A stretch of DNA of 64,000 nucleotides, from positions 1 to 64,000 of the forward strand of contig DEMD01000010.1 of assembly GCA_002354735.1 (NCBI GenBank), in the 5' to 3' direction. Every line of letters starts with the position of its first letter. The stretch's first letter is position 1. This document shows positions 8,177 to 18,120 of this stretch, in pieces. The translations under genes were made by a program, and so were the position numbers. The notes under the pieces are model-generated. The model worked only from the letters and a program-made list of their open reading frames with translations, was not told the origin of the DNA and did no database searches. The DNA comes from Gammaproteobacteria bacterium UBA2679 (GTDB lineage Bacteria; Pseudomonadota; Gammaproteobacteria; Pseudomonadales; Oleiphilaceae).

Positions 8177-9346
8177 TCAACGATTGGTTCGCAGACTGGC
8201 TGCATGATCTGGGAAACGCGCCCGGATTGACTCAACACCTTTACGACCACCAAAGATAGCGGCAATGAGAGAGGCAAGCGTGGCAAGGAACAAGGCCCAT
8301 GCCAGTCCAGTGGCATAGCTTGAGGCTGTATCCACCGCACGTTTGAAAGCCTTTATTTCCTTTCTATAGGCTTCTGACACATTGTCTACTACTGATTCCA
8401 CTTCCTCATCTGACAGAGTGGTTTCCTCTGTGAGCGTGGCTTTCGCAGCTTTCGTATCGCCGCTGATGAGTTGCTTGGCTATTTCTGCGACCGTATCCGA
8501 ATCAAGTTGGCCAATCGTTCTCTGAACCTCCTGCTGGCTCACTTTTGACCCTGCAGCAGAGGCAATGCCGCTGGTGGCTTCGGCATATTGCTGCTGAACC
8601 ATCTTCCGCACGTCCTTGATATCGGTATTGTCTTCAATGGCGCGTTCCAGCCCATTTACCAGACTGTCCACCTGACGATTGTTGAGATCAGTCTGGCTTC
8701 GGAAGGCCTTCTTTGCGGCGTCGGTGTCGCCTTCAAGAAGTAGACTCGCGATAGACCTGAGCGCTGCACCATCGAGCTGATTAAACGCTTGCGTGGCATC
8801 TTCCTGACTGATGACATCGCCAGCTTCGGCTTCCGACGCAAATTGTGCAGCCTCCCGTCTCAACTGTTTACCGATCTTCTTCATGTCACCTGGATCGACA
8901 AGCGCTTCGATGGCAGACGCTGTACCCGTTGCTGCGCTCGAGCCAATCGAGCCTGCTGCGGATAGTACCGACTGCCCGGCTGATACCACACCGCCCGTTC
9001 CGAACGCTGCAAGTACTACAGTCACCACGACCGCTGAACTCCAGAGCGTCAACGCCTGCAGCATGCCCTGCTGTTCATCGATATTTCTTGCCAGCCTGGT
9101 CGTCATATAACCAGCAGCGTAGTAAGTAACGATGCCTGAGAGAATGATCCAGATAAAAGTACCAAAACCAAGTCCGTTACCCATTGCTGCCATATCTGAG
9201 GCGTCCGCGATACTTACACCGATCGCTGTGCCCAGCAGAAACAGCAGCCAGTTGGCTGCTAAAAGAAACACCAGTCCGGCGAACACTGCCTGCCAGTCCA
9301 CCGATTTCATCGCACTCGGGAGTGTTGAGAGAGTTTTATCTTCCAT
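8177..9346 (-). CDS. Membrane protein with two internal repeats
   Basis: 389 aa, function unknown. Three hydrophobic segments near the N-terminus (about 18-45, 60-82 and 100-125) and one near the C-terminus (about 341-366) enclose a soluble, mostly helical, acidic part. That part holds two related repeats of about 58 residues (about 179-238 and 270-328): each has a Q-rich start, a QLD motif (FNQLDGAALRSIA; IGQLDSDTVAEIA), then a GDTDAAKKA or GDTKAAKAT segment. The layout suggests a sensor or scaffold domain held at the inner membrane. It is transcribed toward oxyR but ends in a hairpin. I do not recognise a named family with certainty. Confidence 0.7.
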   Translation of the reverse strand: MEDKTLSTLPSAMKSVDWQAVFAGLVFLLAANWLLFLLGTAIGVSIADASDMAAMGNGLGFGTFIWIILSGIVTYYAAGYMTTRLARNIDEQQGMLQALTLWSSAVVVTVVLAAFGTGGVVSAGQSVLSAAGSIGSSAATGTASAIEALVDPGDMKKIGKQLRREAAQFASEAEAGDVISQEDATQAFNQLDGAALRSIASLLLEGDTDAAKKAFRSQTDLNNRQVDSLVNGLERAIEDNTDIKDVRKMVQQQYAEATSGIASAAGSKVSQQEVQRTIGQLDSDTVAEIAKQLISGDTKAAKATLTEETTLSDEEVESVVDNVSEAYRKEIKAFKRAVDTASSYATGLAWALFLATLASLIAAIFGGRKGVESIRARFPDHAASLRTNR

Positions 9347-9478
9347 AGTCCGCTCCTGCTATTGAGTAGGCCAAATCGGCTACTCTTCGTGTAACAGACT
9401 TACGGAAAAAATGCCCCTCAAGTGCAATTTTTTCGATAGCAGGCTCATGTAACGCTCTTGTGAGTACTAGAAAACAAG

Positions 9479-11170
9479 TTATTTGCAGTCGAGACAGCTC
9501 CACTCGACGACACCACTGCCAGCGCCAAAACGGTCCATCGTGTGTTTCTCGATATCAATGAGGAAGCCCGTCTCACGCGAGTTGGCGGTGCAACAGCCGT
9601 TGCAGTCAGAGTCCGAGCACATGTCGTAGACCTTGACGTCAATCGACTTCGAACCCTGCCGCAGACGCAATGTCTTCAACTTGTAGGCACCAGCATCCTT
9701 GGAATGCACCGCAGCGATGTTGTTCGCGCTCACCCAATCCGGCGATTGCTTGCCGTTTAGAAAGGCAAAGTAACCGGCCCACATACAGCCGTTGTAGTTT
9801 ACGCACTCGTCACTGCCAGGATCAGGATACGAGGTGTAGTTGGTGAGGTTGGCACGCTTCCAGACCAGGCCGGGGTCAACGCCTGGGGCTGGTGTATAGG
9901 GGTCCCAGTACCAGGTGCTGATGGTTGGATCGTAGCCTGGATTGGCGTGTTCGGCGATGTACAGTCTGCCGTTGAACCTGACCACTGCGCCTTTCGCATA
10001 CTGTGTGCCCGCCCGCCATTCCGGATAGGTGGGCGTGCCGCCGTTCCCACCGCCAGTGCTGGTGTAGGGATTCCAGAACCAGGTGCTGATGGTCGGGTTA
10101 TAACCGGGGTTGGCGTGCTCTGCGATGTACAGCTTGCCTTCGTATCTCACGATAGCGCCGACGGCGTAGTACGTGTTGCTGTTCCAGTCAGGATAGTTGT
10201 CGCCCGGGGTGCCACCGTCGTTGTCGCCACCATTACCACCGCCCGCTGCATGGCCGACGGTGTCCCAGATCGTCTTCATCAGAGACAGATTGTCGCGGGT
10301 ATCCTGCGAGATTTCCCAGAACATGATGCCACCGGCCTCATTCAGTGCAAGTTCCGACTTGGCCTTGATTGTGGGCTGGCCGTTGTAATCCAGACCACCA
10401 GCGTTGTCGACCTGCGCAGCACCGGCGCCATAGCGGGCAATGATGTCGCGATAGGCGATATAGTTGGTGCGCGAGTAGAAGGGCACGCCAAGCACGGCCT
10501 TGCTCTTCGGCAGGCCCTCGCTGAACTTCCAGTGCGTTAGCGCCGCTTGTGCCGCCTGATAGGTCGAGTGCGGGTAGTTCAGGTCGTACACCATCAGATT
10601 GAGAAAATCGACGGCTTCGATGACAGCAGAGTCCACGCTACCGGGCCAGTCGTTGTGGGTCACCGCTGCGGTAAGCAGCTTGCCACGCGGCTTGAGCGCA
10701 CGGCTGAGATCCTGCATCAGCAGCCTGAAGCTATTCGCTTCGGCACCGGCATCCGGATACTCCCAATCGATATCCACGCCGTCCAGGTCATACTGATTGA
10801 CGAAGTTGACGATATTGTTGACGAAATTTGCCCGGTAGCTGCTGTTGGCTGCCAGGCTGCGGAAAGCGGAGTCATCGCCATCGTTCCAGCCGCCGACGGC
10901 AATGAGCACTTTCACGTTCTTCGCATGCGCCTGGCTGACCAGGGTGTTCAGACGCGCGGCACCACCTTCCAGAGCCTGCAGACCACCGCTATTAGTAGGC
11001 AGCACGAATGAGTAGTTGATGTGGGTCATCCGACCGTAGGGGATACTGTTCACATCGCCCTGCCATGTGGGGAAATAGCCGACCACCTTGAAGGCGGCGG
11101 CCGGCCCTGCTGCAAACAGCGCAGCGAGTGCCAGCGTGAGCACGCTGCGTTTGACGCTCCTCGAATTCAT
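9479..11170 (-). CDS. Secreted GH18 chitinase with chitin-binding modules
   Basis: 563 aa. Signal peptide 1-26 (cleavage after AGPAAA). A GH18 catalytic domain spans about 27-305, with DGVDIDWEY giving the DxxDxDxE signature and E137 as the acid/base catalyst; LMVYDLNYP and IMFWEISQD are further family motifs. After a Gly/Asp-rich linker come two CBM5/12-like repeats (about 326-369 and 381-425), each ending in STW(F/Y)W(N/D)PY. The last 125 residues are Cys-rich and resemble the double-psi barrel of expansin-like proteins: ECVNYNGCMWAGYFAF and VYDMCSDSDCNGCC. Together this indicates an extracellular enzyme acting on insoluble chitin. It stands alone, without other chitin-use genes nearby. Confidence 0.93.
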   Translation of the reverse strand: MNSRSVKRSVLTLALAALFAAGPAAAFKVVGYFPTWQGDVNSIPYGRMTHINYSFVLPTNSGGLQALEGGAARLNTLVSQAHAKNVKVLIAVGGWNDGDDSAFRSLAANSSYRANFVNNIVNFVNQYDLDGVDIDWEYPDAGAEANSFRLLMQDLSRALKPRGKLLTAAVTHNDWPGSVDSAVIEAVDFLNLMVYDLNYPHSTYQAAQAALTHWKFSEGLPKSKAVLGVPFYSRTNYIAYRDIIARYGAGAAQVDNAGGLDYNGQPTIKAKSELALNEAGGIMFWEISQDTRDNLSLMKTIWDTVGHAAGGGNGGDNDGGTPGDNYPDWNSNTYYAVGAIVRYEGKLYIAEHANPGYNPTISTWFWNPYTSTGGGNGGTPTYPEWRAGTQYAKGAVVRFNGRLYIAEHANPGYDPTISTWYWDPYTPAPGVDPGLVWKRANLTNYTSYPDPGSDECVNYNGCMWAGYFAFLNGKQSPDWVSANNIAAVHSKDAGAYKLKTLRLRQGSKSIDVKVYDMCSDSDCNGCCTANSRETGFLIDIEKHTMDRFGAGSGVVEWSCLDCK

Positions 11171-11376
11171 ATCCCTGTGTTCCTTTTTGGCTCATAGTCG
11201 TTGAGGGGGGGTTCAGAACGCTCTAGGGTAGGCGCTATGCTTAGTTTTCGAATCGTTCAGAAGGTCGGCTTGTACTCAACCGTTTGGATGAGGCTGCATC
11301 GCTGGGGGGTCTTGAGCAAAGCGCGCCGATGCGCCATTCTGCCAAACCGCCCAAGCCTGGAGAGGTACTGCCCACC

Positions 11377-12411
11377 ATGATGACCGGATCAGCACACACA
11401 GCAGAGCTGCTACTGCTGGGCTACGGCCAGCTCAATAGCGCCCTCGCCAATTCGCTGCTTGATGAGCCACTACAGCAGGGTGCCATCGCTAGCCGGCTTA
11501 GAATCTGCGCGGTTTCGCGCTCACGGCGTGACCTGGTGACACCAGCAGGAAGTCCGGTGGACCTCGAACATGTGGCGATGGATCTGCGGAGCCCGGATTT
11601 CAGCAGGCTGCCTGAACGACCGCTGGCCATCGTCTACTGCCTGACGCCTTCAGAAATGAGTCCAAAAGGCTATCGTGAGGCCTATGTAGCGCCGCTACGG
11701 GCGATATTGGCTCATTATGAAGCTGCGCTCGCGCGCTCAGCCGACGATGGGCCGGCACCACATGTCTTCTTCATTTCCAGCACCGGCGTCTATGCTCAGG
11801 AGGACGATGTCGAGGTCACCGAGGAATCGCCCACGGCACCTTCACGATTCAGCGGGCAGATCATGCTCGAAGCCGAGCAGCGGTTGCAGGCAAGCACGCT
11901 GCCGGGGACGGCCGTGAGATTCAGTGGGATTTATGGACCGACTCGGCTGGGGATGCTGCGCGGAATTGTGGCAGCCGCCTTAGGGCAGGCAGCAGACGCA
12001 AGTTCGGGAGGGGAACAGGAAACACCTGACCGTTCGCCATTTACTAACCGGATTCATGACGCCGACTGCGTCAGGGTGCTGAAGTTCCTGTTGCAGCGGC
12101 TGATCGATGGCAAGCCACTCGACGCGCTGTATCTGGCGAGCGATCCGTCGCCGACACGGCGGGCGGAAATCGTCAATCGCCTCGGCGACCACATCCGGGA
12201 GCTGCCACCACAGCAGCGTGAGCAGCTGGCATCCCACTTTGGCGATAGCCTCAGTAAGGGCGGCCTACCTGAAGGCTCCGGTCGTGCCGGCAGCAAGCGC
12301 TGTATGCCAGAGCGCCTGCGGCAGGCAGGCTTTCGATTCCTCTATCCGGACTATATGAGCGGCTACAGTCACATCATCGAGGGCTTGTGTGGCGGCCCGG
12401 AGCGGTCCTAG
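11377..12411 (+). CDS. YeeZ-like NAD(P)-binding epimerase/reductase
   Basis: 344 aa from the ATG at 11377, preceded by GGAGAGG about eleven bases away; an upstream in-frame start would add 31 residues that look non-domain. The N-terminus is a Rossmann fold ([14 protein letters not shown]), followed by [10 protein letters not shown] and [13 protein letters not shown], typical of atypical short-chain dehydrogenases of the YeeZ group. The YxxxK catalytic pair of classical members is not evident, so its enzymatic role is uncertain. Its TAG stop shares the bases CTAG with the stop of ridA on the other strand. Confidence 0.75.
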   Translation: MMTGSAHTAELLLLGYGQLNSALANSLLDEPLQQGAIASRLRICAVSRSRRDLVTPAGSPVDLEHVAMDLRSPDFSRLPERPLAIVYCLTPSEMSPKGYREAYVAPLRAILAHYEAALARSADDGPAPHVFFISSTGVYAQEDDVEVTEESPTAPSRFSGQIMLEAEQRLQASTLPGTAVRFSGIYGPTRLGMLRGIVAAALGQAADASSGGEQETPDRSPFTNRIHDADCVRVLKFLLQRLIDGKPLDALYLASDPSPTRRAEIVNRLGDHIRELPPQQREQLASHFGDSLSKGGLPEGSGRAGSKRCMPERLRQAGFRFLYPDYMSGYSHIIEGLCGGPERS

Positions 12412-12791
12412 ATCACCATGACCGCGTCCATTTCCACCGGCACGCCCTTCGGCAGCTGTGATACACCGATAGCCGCACGGGCTGGGTAGGGATCACGGAA
12501 ATAGGTGGCCATGATTTCATTCAGCTGGGCGAAATTGCTCAGGTCTGTCAGATAAATATTGAGCTTCACGATATCGGACAGCTCGCCACCGGCAGCGCGG
12601 CAAACGGCCTGCAGGTTCTCGAAGACCTGAGTGGTCATGGCTTTGAAGTCGCCACTCACAACTTCCATGGTCGACGGATCGAGTGGAATCTGGCCCGATA
12701 GATATACGGTGTTGCCAGCCTTCACGGCCTGCGAATAGGTGCCAATAGCGCTGGGTGCGTCGTCGGTGTGAATGATCGATTTATTGGTCAT
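12408..12791 (-). CDS. ridA: Reactive enamine/imine deaminase RidA
   Basis: 127 aa, full length for the YjgF/YER057c/UK114 family. RidA hydrolyses 2-aminoacrylate and other reactive enamines made by PLP enzymes such as threonine and serine dehydratases. Diagnostic motifs: [18 protein letters not shown] near the N-terminus, and [19 protein letters not shown], whose arginine binds the substrate carboxylate. It lies downstream of spoT with a 69-base gap, the arrangement known in Pseudomonas and enterics, and is convergent with the YeeZ-like gene. Confidence 0.96.
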   Translation of the reverse strand: MTNKSIIHTDDAPSAIGTYSQAVKAGNTVYLSGQIPLDPSTMEVVSGDFKAMTTQVFENLQAVCRAAGGELSDIVKLNIYLTDLSNFAQLNEIMATYFRDPYPARAAIGVSQLPKGVPVEMDAVMVI

Positions 12792-12860
12792 GACTATGAA
12801 TTCCTCATGCGTTTGCGTGATAAGTTTCTTGGAGTAAATTTGAAGCCCAGGTTTGCGTGA

Positions 12861-14984
12861 TCAGTGCCGCTTGTAGCGAGCCAGGCTGGTAACGACCTTC
12901 AGGTGCCTGAGCTTCCGCATCACGCGGGCCAGGTGATTTCTGCCCTGCACATTGAGCAGCACCTTGATGACGACATGACGGGCATTCTGCTCCATCACCT
13001 GAATATGTTCGATACTGCTCTCGGCCAGCGTAATGGTACTGGCCACTTCAGCTATGACACCGCGCTGCTTTTCGGCTTCGATGCGCAGCTCCACCACGAA
13101 CTCGTCGGTGATGTTCTTGCCCCAGTGCAGCGGTATGAAATTGTCAGGATCTACCAGTAGTTCACGCAGGCGTTCACAGTCGGCGGCATGAATGACCATG
13201 CCCTTGCCTTCCTTCAGATAGCCGACGATGGGATCACCGGGAATCGGCTTACAACAGCGCGCGAAGGTAAGCACACTGTCTGCAGTGCCTTCAATCAACA
13301 GTGCCGAATGCGCCTCCTGCGACGGACCCTTCGGCACAACTTCATCGACACTGTCCGGAATACTCAGCAACTGACGCGCCACGATAAAGGGCATGCGGTT
13401 GCCAAGACCAATTTCCTCGAGCATCTTATCGAGCCCGGTAAGGGAGTTGTGCTTCAGCACCAACGCGATCTGCGCGTCGCTGATGGACTCCAGTTTGTAG
13501 CCCAGGTCTTCCAGCGCCTTGTTGAGCAGCCGGTAGCCCAGGTCGCGCGCCTCTTCGAGCTGGATCTTCCTGAGATGATGGCGAACCGAACTTCTGGCCT
13601 TGCCGGTAACAGCGAAATCCATCCAGGCATCCTTCGGCATGGCGCCGGGGGTGGTGATAATCTCCACCGTCTGGCCGCTCTTCAGGCTGACACTCAGCGG
13701 CGCCAGATGCTTGTTGATGCGACAGGCAACTGCCGAATTGCCGACATCGGTGTGAATGGCATAGGCAAAATCGATTGGTGTGGCACCAGCGGGCAATTCG
13801 AGAATTCGGCCCTTGGGCGTAAAGACATAAATCTCGTCCGGAAACAGGTCGATCTTGACGTGTTCGATGAAGTCGAGCGAGTCCGAGGTCTTCTCACGCA
13901 GTTCGAGCATCTCTGTGACCCACTTCTGCGCCCGTTTCTGCTGGTTATCAGCTAGGTCAGAACGTTTGTAGAGCCAGTGTGCAGCGATGCCCGACTTCGC
14001 GACCCGATCCATCTCCTCAGTGCGGATCTGCACTTCGATATTGACCTGCGAATTGAATAGCGTGGTATGCAGCGATTGATAGCCATTGGCCTTGGGCAGG
14101 GCGATGTAATCCTTGAAGCGACCAGGCAGCGGCTTGAACAGACTGTGGACCACGCCGAGTATGCGGTAACAGTCGTCCGTGCTTGAAGTCACCACTCGCA
14201 GCGCATACACGTCCATTATGTCCTGGAACGACGAACGCTTCAGCTTCATTTTCTGGTAGATGCTGTGAAGATGCTTCTCGCGGCCTTCCACCCGGGCCTG
14301 GATGCCCCTCTCACGCAGGCTGGTTTCGAATGAGCGCTGGATCTCTTCGATGATGCCAATATGGTTACCGCGTAGCTTGCGTACCGCTTCCCGGATGTAC
14401 TTGGCCCGCATCGGATACATGGCGCCAAAGCCGAGGTCCTCCAGCTCCGTGCTCACCGAATGGATACCGAGGCGATGCGCGATGGGTGCGTAGATATCGA
14501 GGGTTTCAGTTGCGATACGGCGACGCTTCTCAGGCTTCAAGGGACCAAGCGTTCGCATGTTGTGCAGGCGATCGGCGAGCTTGACGAGAATGACGCGGAT
14601 ATCGCGCGACATGGCCAGCGCCATCTTCTGAAAGTTCTCGGCCTGGGCTTCTGCGCGGGATTTGAATTCGATCTGGGTCAGCTTACTGACACCGTCCACG
14701 AGTTCGGCGACTTCGCGGCCAAACTGGCCATCGATGGCCTCTTTCGGGATACCGGTATCTTCGATGACATCATGCAGCAGGGCGGCCGCAAGGCACTCGC
14801 TATCCAGTTGCAGGTCTGCAAGGACATTGGCTACAGCGAGAGGGTGGGTAATATATTCTTCGCCACTCTGCCGATACTGGCCATCATGGGCCTGTTCGGC
14901 ATAGTAGTAGGCACGCCTGACCCGGTCCACTTCCTGTGGATCGAGATAGCTACCCAGTCGATCTGCGAGAATTTCAATGGTCAT
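12861..14984 (-). CDS. spoT: Bifunctional (p)ppGpp synthase/hydrolase SpoT
   Basis: 707 aa, the normal SpoT length. Domains in order: the HD hydrolase (ITHPLAVANVLADL ... ALLHDVIEDT), intact, so ppGpp can be degraded; the synthetase domain (FQDIMDVYALRV, YIALPKANGYQSLHTT); a TGS domain near residue 390 (IYVFTPKGRILELPAGATP); a helical region; and a C-terminal ACT domain (FVVELRIEAEKQRGVIAEV). It adjusts alarmone level to carbon, fatty-acid and other stresses. It forms a probable operon gmk-rpoZ-spoT-ridA, which couples GTP supply, the RNA polymerase omega subunit that ppGpp contacts, and alarmone turnover. Confidence 0.97.
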   Translation of the reverse strand: MTIEILADRLGSYLDPQEVDRVRRAYYYAEQAHDGQYRQSGEEYITHPLAVANVLADLQLDSECLAAALLHDVIEDTGIPKEAIDGQFGREVAELVDGVSKLTQIEFKSRAEAQAENFQKMALAMSRDIRVILVKLADRLHNMRTLGPLKPEKRRRIATETLDIYAPIAHRLGIHSVSTELEDLGFGAMYPMRAKYIREAVRKLRGNHIGIIEEIQRSFETSLRERGIQARVEGREKHLHSIYQKMKLKRSSFQDIMDVYALRVVTSSTDDCYRILGVVHSLFKPLPGRFKDYIALPKANGYQSLHTTLFNSQVNIEVQIRTEEMDRVAKSGIAAHWLYKRSDLADNQQKRAQKWVTEMLELREKTSDSLDFIEHVKIDLFPDEIYVFTPKGRILELPAGATPIDFAYAIHTDVGNSAVACRINKHLAPLSVSLKSGQTVEIITTPGAMPKDAWMDFAVTGKARSSVRHHLRKIQLEEARDLGYRLLNKALEDLGYKLESISDAQIALVLKHNSLTGLDKMLEEIGLGNRMPFIVARQLLSIPDSVDEVVPKGPSQEAHSALLIEGTADSVLTFARCCKPIPGDPIVGYLKEGKGMVIHAADCERLRELLVDPDNFIPLHWGKNITDEFVVELRIEAEKQRGVIAEVASTITLAESSIEHIQVMEQNARHVVIKVLLNVQGRNHLARVMRKLRHLKVVTSLARYKRH

Positions 14985-15072
14985 GCGTATGAATATAACG
15001 CAGACAGCCTGTCAGGCATAGAGATGCATAACAGGCGCTGACATGACGTGCCTACATCAAGTTCTGGCAATC

Positions 15073-15282
15073 TCAGTCGTCGAGATCTTCTATGGTTTTC
15101 TTGGTGATGAGGCCCTTGGCAATTTCGCGCAGGGCAACCACGGTAACCTTGTCATTCTCCCAATCGACCTTGGCATCGCGCACGCCGTTGGCGAGCTGAC
15201 GTGAACGCTTGGTCGCAAGCAGTACGAGTTCGAAGCGGTTTTCAACGTGATCAAGACAATCTTCGACAGTGACTCGAGCCAT
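15073..15282 (-). CDS. rpoZ: RNA polymerase omega subunit
   Basis: 69 aa, shorter than E. coli omega (91 aa) but of the length seen in many relatives. It begins [20 protein letters not shown] and contains [12 protein letters not shown], the conserved segment that wraps the beta-prime tail. Omega helps assembly of the polymerase and forms part of a ppGpp site. It sits between gmk (60 bases upstream) and spoT (88 bases downstream). Confidence 0.96.
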   Translation of the reverse strand: MARVTVEDCLDHVENRFELVLLATKRSRQLANGVRDAKVDWENDKVTVVALREIAKGLITKKTIEDLDD

Positions 15283-15342
15283 GAACAGGACCTTTGGGGA
15301 AATTAAACGGGCACGAAGTGTACAACATTCAGGCCAGTTGTA

Positions 15343-16053
15343 TCAATGGCCGGTGTTAGCGCCACAGAGATTACTCAGTATGTCTGCCAAGGCAGGCGCC
15401 TGCCGAGCAAGACTATGCCGCTCCGCCAGGAACACCGCAGCCAGGGCTTCCAGCGCTGTATCGAAGTCATCATTCACGATCAGATAGTCATATTCAGGAT
15501 AATGCGTCATTTCCGAGGACGCCTTGCCAAGACGCTTCGCAACGACATCATCGGCATCTGACTTGCGATTGCGCAGCCGCGACTCCAGCACCGTGAGCGA
15601 GGGCGGGAGAATGAAAATCGACCTTGTTTCGGGTCTGAGCCGCCGGACCTGGGCGGCGCCCTGCCAGTCAATTTCAAGGATAACGTCGATACCACCCTTG
15701 ATTTGCTCATCAACCCAGTCTGAACATGTGCCATAGAGGTTGCCAAAAACATCCGCCGATTCCAGAAATGCTCCGGCAGCCTGCCGTTCAAGGAAGTCCT
15801 GCTGGGTCACGAAATGGTAGTGCTCACCGTCGACCTCACCCTGACGCGGCGCACGCGTCGTGTGGGAAACCGATACTTTAAGCTGCTTCTGACGCGCCAG
15901 CAGCGCCGTGACCAGACTCGTTTTGCCTGTCCCTGAAGGCGCAGAGATGACGAAGAGCTGCCCATGCACGCGACTGTCCGCAGGTCTATCCACAGGATCG
16001 CCTGATGCTGGATGAGCCTTGTCGTGAGATACTGGGGCTGATTTAGCGGTCAT
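15343..16053 (-). CDS. gmk: Guanylate kinase
   Basis: 236 aa; the extra length over E. coli Gmk (207 aa) is a polar N-terminal extension of about 28 residues before LFVISAPSGTGKTSLV, the P-loop. Further motifs: SVSHTTRAPRQGEVDGEHYHF for GMP binding and ILEIDWQGAAQVR. The enzyme phosphorylates GMP to GDP. The true start could be further inside, but no better ATG lies close to the P-loop. First gene of the gmk-rpoZ-spoT-ridA run. Confidence 0.96.
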   Translation of the reverse strand: MTAKSAPVSHDKAHPASGDPVDRPADSRVHGQLFVISAPSGTGKTSLVTALLARQKQLKVSVSHTTRAPRQGEVDGEHYHFVTQQDFLERQAAGAFLESADVFGNLYGTCSDWVDEQIKGGIDVILEIDWQGAAQVRRLRPETRSIFILPPSLTVLESRLRNRKSDADDVVAKRLGKASSEMTHYPEYDYLIVNDDFDTALEALAAVFLAERHSLARQAPALADILSNLCGANTGH

Positions 16054-16216
16054 GATATTTGGCCGTATGACAGAATGTGGCTGATGGGCGACCGGACCCC
16101 TTTTGCGGATCGGCTGCTATGACGATATACAAGAATAGCCGGTCTTGGGCGGTTCGGGCCAGTCTGATGCGCCCAATCTCCCAGTTGACGAGAACTCCAG
16201 GATACATGTTGCTGAT

Positions 16217-16522
16217 ATGAATAAAGCTTATCCAGACGGTCTTGATGACCATGATAATGGGGCTGCCAGGACGACTTCAGAGCAGTCTGGTACCGACTTG
16301 GACGATCGACTGCAACAGCTCGAGACGGCACTGGCAGACCTGCAAAGCCGATTTCTGTTTCAGGAGGACACGCTGCTGCAGCTCGACGATGCCCTGGTGG
16401 CGCAGCAGAACACGATTGATCGCCTCGAAAAGATGCTGACCGATTTTGCCGACAAGGTGGACCAGCAGCTGCACGACCGACAGGGCGGATCACCAGAGCA
16501 CGAAAAGCCACCGCACTATTGA
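16217..16522 (+). CDS. slyX: SlyX family coiled-coil protein
   Basis: About 101 aa from the ATG at 16217, with an open frame up to 16145. The core DLDDRLQQLETALADLQSRF, followed by FQEDTLLQLDDALVAQQ and ending in PPHY, is the SlyX pattern: a short coiled coil with a PPHY tail. Family function is unknown. The acidic N-terminal extension of roughly 30 residues before the coiled coil is longer than usual, and neither candidate start has a clear ribosome binding site. It is transcribed divergently from gmk. Confidence 0.8.
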   Translation: MNKAYPDGLDDHDNGAARTTSEQSGTDLDDRLQQLETALADLQSRFLFQEDTLLQLDDALVAQQNTIDRLEKMLTDFADKVDQQLHDRQGGSPEHEKPPHY

Positions 16523-16603
16523 GACGCCTGAGGTCTGCTGATTGACGCACCCAATCATAGTCGACGTATTCCTTAGCAAACGTCGGACGAAGAGGGTTTG
16601 AAA

Positions 16604-17401
16604 ATGGCAAAAACCAGCATATTGCCGCCAGGGCGATTGTTGCAGATCCGGGAATGCACCATGGGTCTCGACCTCATGCACTACGTCGCTGCCTCCGCCT
16701 CGCCTTTCAGCGACCGTTTCATTGGCCGACGTGCCTATAACGCCTTTCGGCGCCCGGTAAACAAGCGCACGGCGCTGCTGGTTCCCGGATTTGGTGGAGG
16801 CCCGCGTTCATTGTTTGCGCTCAAACAGACGGCTGAAGACGCAGGCTACCAGGCCTTCGACTGGGGCCTGGGCACCAACAACGGCGATGTTCGCCACTTC
16901 CTGCCCCTCGTACAACAACGCCTGGTCGAGCTTGCCGAACGAAGTGGGGAGCCGGTTACCCTGATTGGTTGGAGTCTGGGCGGTTACATCTCACGTGAGG
17001 TCGCCCGCGACCTGCCCCAGCATGTCCGTCAAGTCATTACCCTTGGCACACCGGTAGTTGGCGGCCCCCGGTACACCATCGTGGCAAAGTTCTACGAGAG
17101 ACAAGGGCACGATCTCGAAAAAACTGAAGCTGAAATCAAGGCGCGGTACGACGACCCGATTCAGGTGCCTGTGAAAGCCATCTATTCGAAACGCGATGGC
17201 GTCGTCTCCTGGGAAGCCTGCATCGACCACTGGACCCCTGACATCGAACATATTGAAGTCCGTCAGGCGCATCTCGGGCTCGGCTTCTCACCTTCTGTCA
17301 ACCGCATCGTCAGCCGTCTGCTGACGGCAGCCGACAAGCTATCGGAAGTATCGGAGCCGAAAAATTCCAGCGCGATGTCGAACGTCGTTAGTGGTGGCTG
17401 A
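16604..17401 (+). CDS. Alpha/beta hydrolase, lipase-like
   Basis: 265 aa from the ATG at 16604, seven bases after AGAGGG. The oxyanion region LLVPGFGGGPRS and the nucleophile elbow LIGWSLGGY (serine 124) mark an alpha/beta hydrolase; the likely acid lies in IYSKRDGVVSWEA and the histidine in VRQAHLGLGF. No signal peptide is evident, so it is probably cytoplasmic. Similar proteins are called triacylglycerol lipase-like or PGAP1-like; the substrate cannot be deduced. It follows slyX by about 80 bases. Confidence 0.8.
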   Translation: MAKTSILPPGRLLQIRECTMGLDLMHYVAASASPFSDRFIGRRAYNAFRRPVNKRTALLVPGFGGGPRSLFALKQTAEDAGYQAFDWGLGTNNGDVRHFLPLVQQRLVELAERSGEPVTLIGWSLGGYISREVARDLPQHVRQVITLGTPVVGGPRYTIVAKFYERQGHDLEKTEAEIKARYDDPIQVPVKAIYSKRDGVVSWEACIDHWTPDIEHIEVRQAHLGLGFSPSVNRIVSRLLTAADKLSEVSEPKNSSAMSNVVSGG

Positions 17402-17585
17402 CGTACGATGCTCCCGTGCACCGTTTTAAGTTATTAATTTTTAAAGCATGAACGCGACATTACAAATTCATTACAGCGTAGGTAATTGCCGAAGTTTGTT
17501 AATCACTACGCCTTATCGGCGGCGTAACAATTGGGTGAGTTACGGAAGTTCAACCCAAAACAGCGATTATCGAACTGGAGTTACT

Positions 17586-18101
17586 ATGAACATTAAAGGG
17601 AAATTCGCAATTGCCGCCCTGTGCAGCGGCCTGTCAGTTGGCGCCGTTGCTGAACCGCAGACCGGAGATATGCTTTTGACACTCGCTGGCTCGGGTGCAA
17701 GTAACAAGGATTTCGAGGCGAATGTTTTCAATCTGAGCTTCGACTACGGTAAGTTCATGTCACCGGAATCTGTTGTCGGCGTGCGCCAGAGCGTCGGCAT
17801 TGCTGATACCGGCGACGACAATAACTGGAATGCTGCAACCCGAATCTTCTATGACTACCACTTTGGAACCACGCAATGGCGTCCGTTCGTAGGTGCGAAC
17901 ATTGGTGGTGTTTACGGTGATGGCATTGAAGAAACCGGTTTCGCCGGCCCCGAGGCTGGCGTGAAGTACTTCGTCAAAGATGACACCTTTGTTCAGCTAC
18001 AGGCCGAATATCAGTTCTTCTTTGATTCCAGCGATGAGGCCCAGGACAACTTCGACGACGGTTCGTTCGTTTACAGCCTCGGTATGGGTATAACCTTCTA
18101 A
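17586..18101 (+). CDS. Small outer-membrane beta-barrel protein
   Basis: 171 aa from the ATG at 17586, with CTGGAG six bases upstream. The signal peptide ends at SVGAVA before EPQTGD. The rest alternates polar and aromatic/hydrophobic residues in strand-sized pieces (FNLSFDYGKF, TRIFYDYHFG, FVQLQAEYQFFF) and ends in the C-terminal phenylalanine typical of barrel substrates of the BAM machinery (YSLGMGITF). It looks like an eight-strand OmpA/OmpW-sized barrel. The 184 bases upstream are AT-rich and should hold its promoter; a good terminator follows. Confidence 0.8.
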   Translation: MNIKGKFAIAALCSGLSVGAVAEPQTGDMLLTLAGSGASNKDFEANVFNLSFDYGKFMSPESVVGVRQSVGIADTGDDNNWNAATRIFYDYHFGTTQWRPFVGANIGGVYGDGIEETGFAGPEAGVKYFVKDDTFVQLQAEYQFFFDSSDEAQDNFDDGSFVYSLGMGITF

Positions 18102-18120
18102 GGTTTTTCCCTGCTGATAG

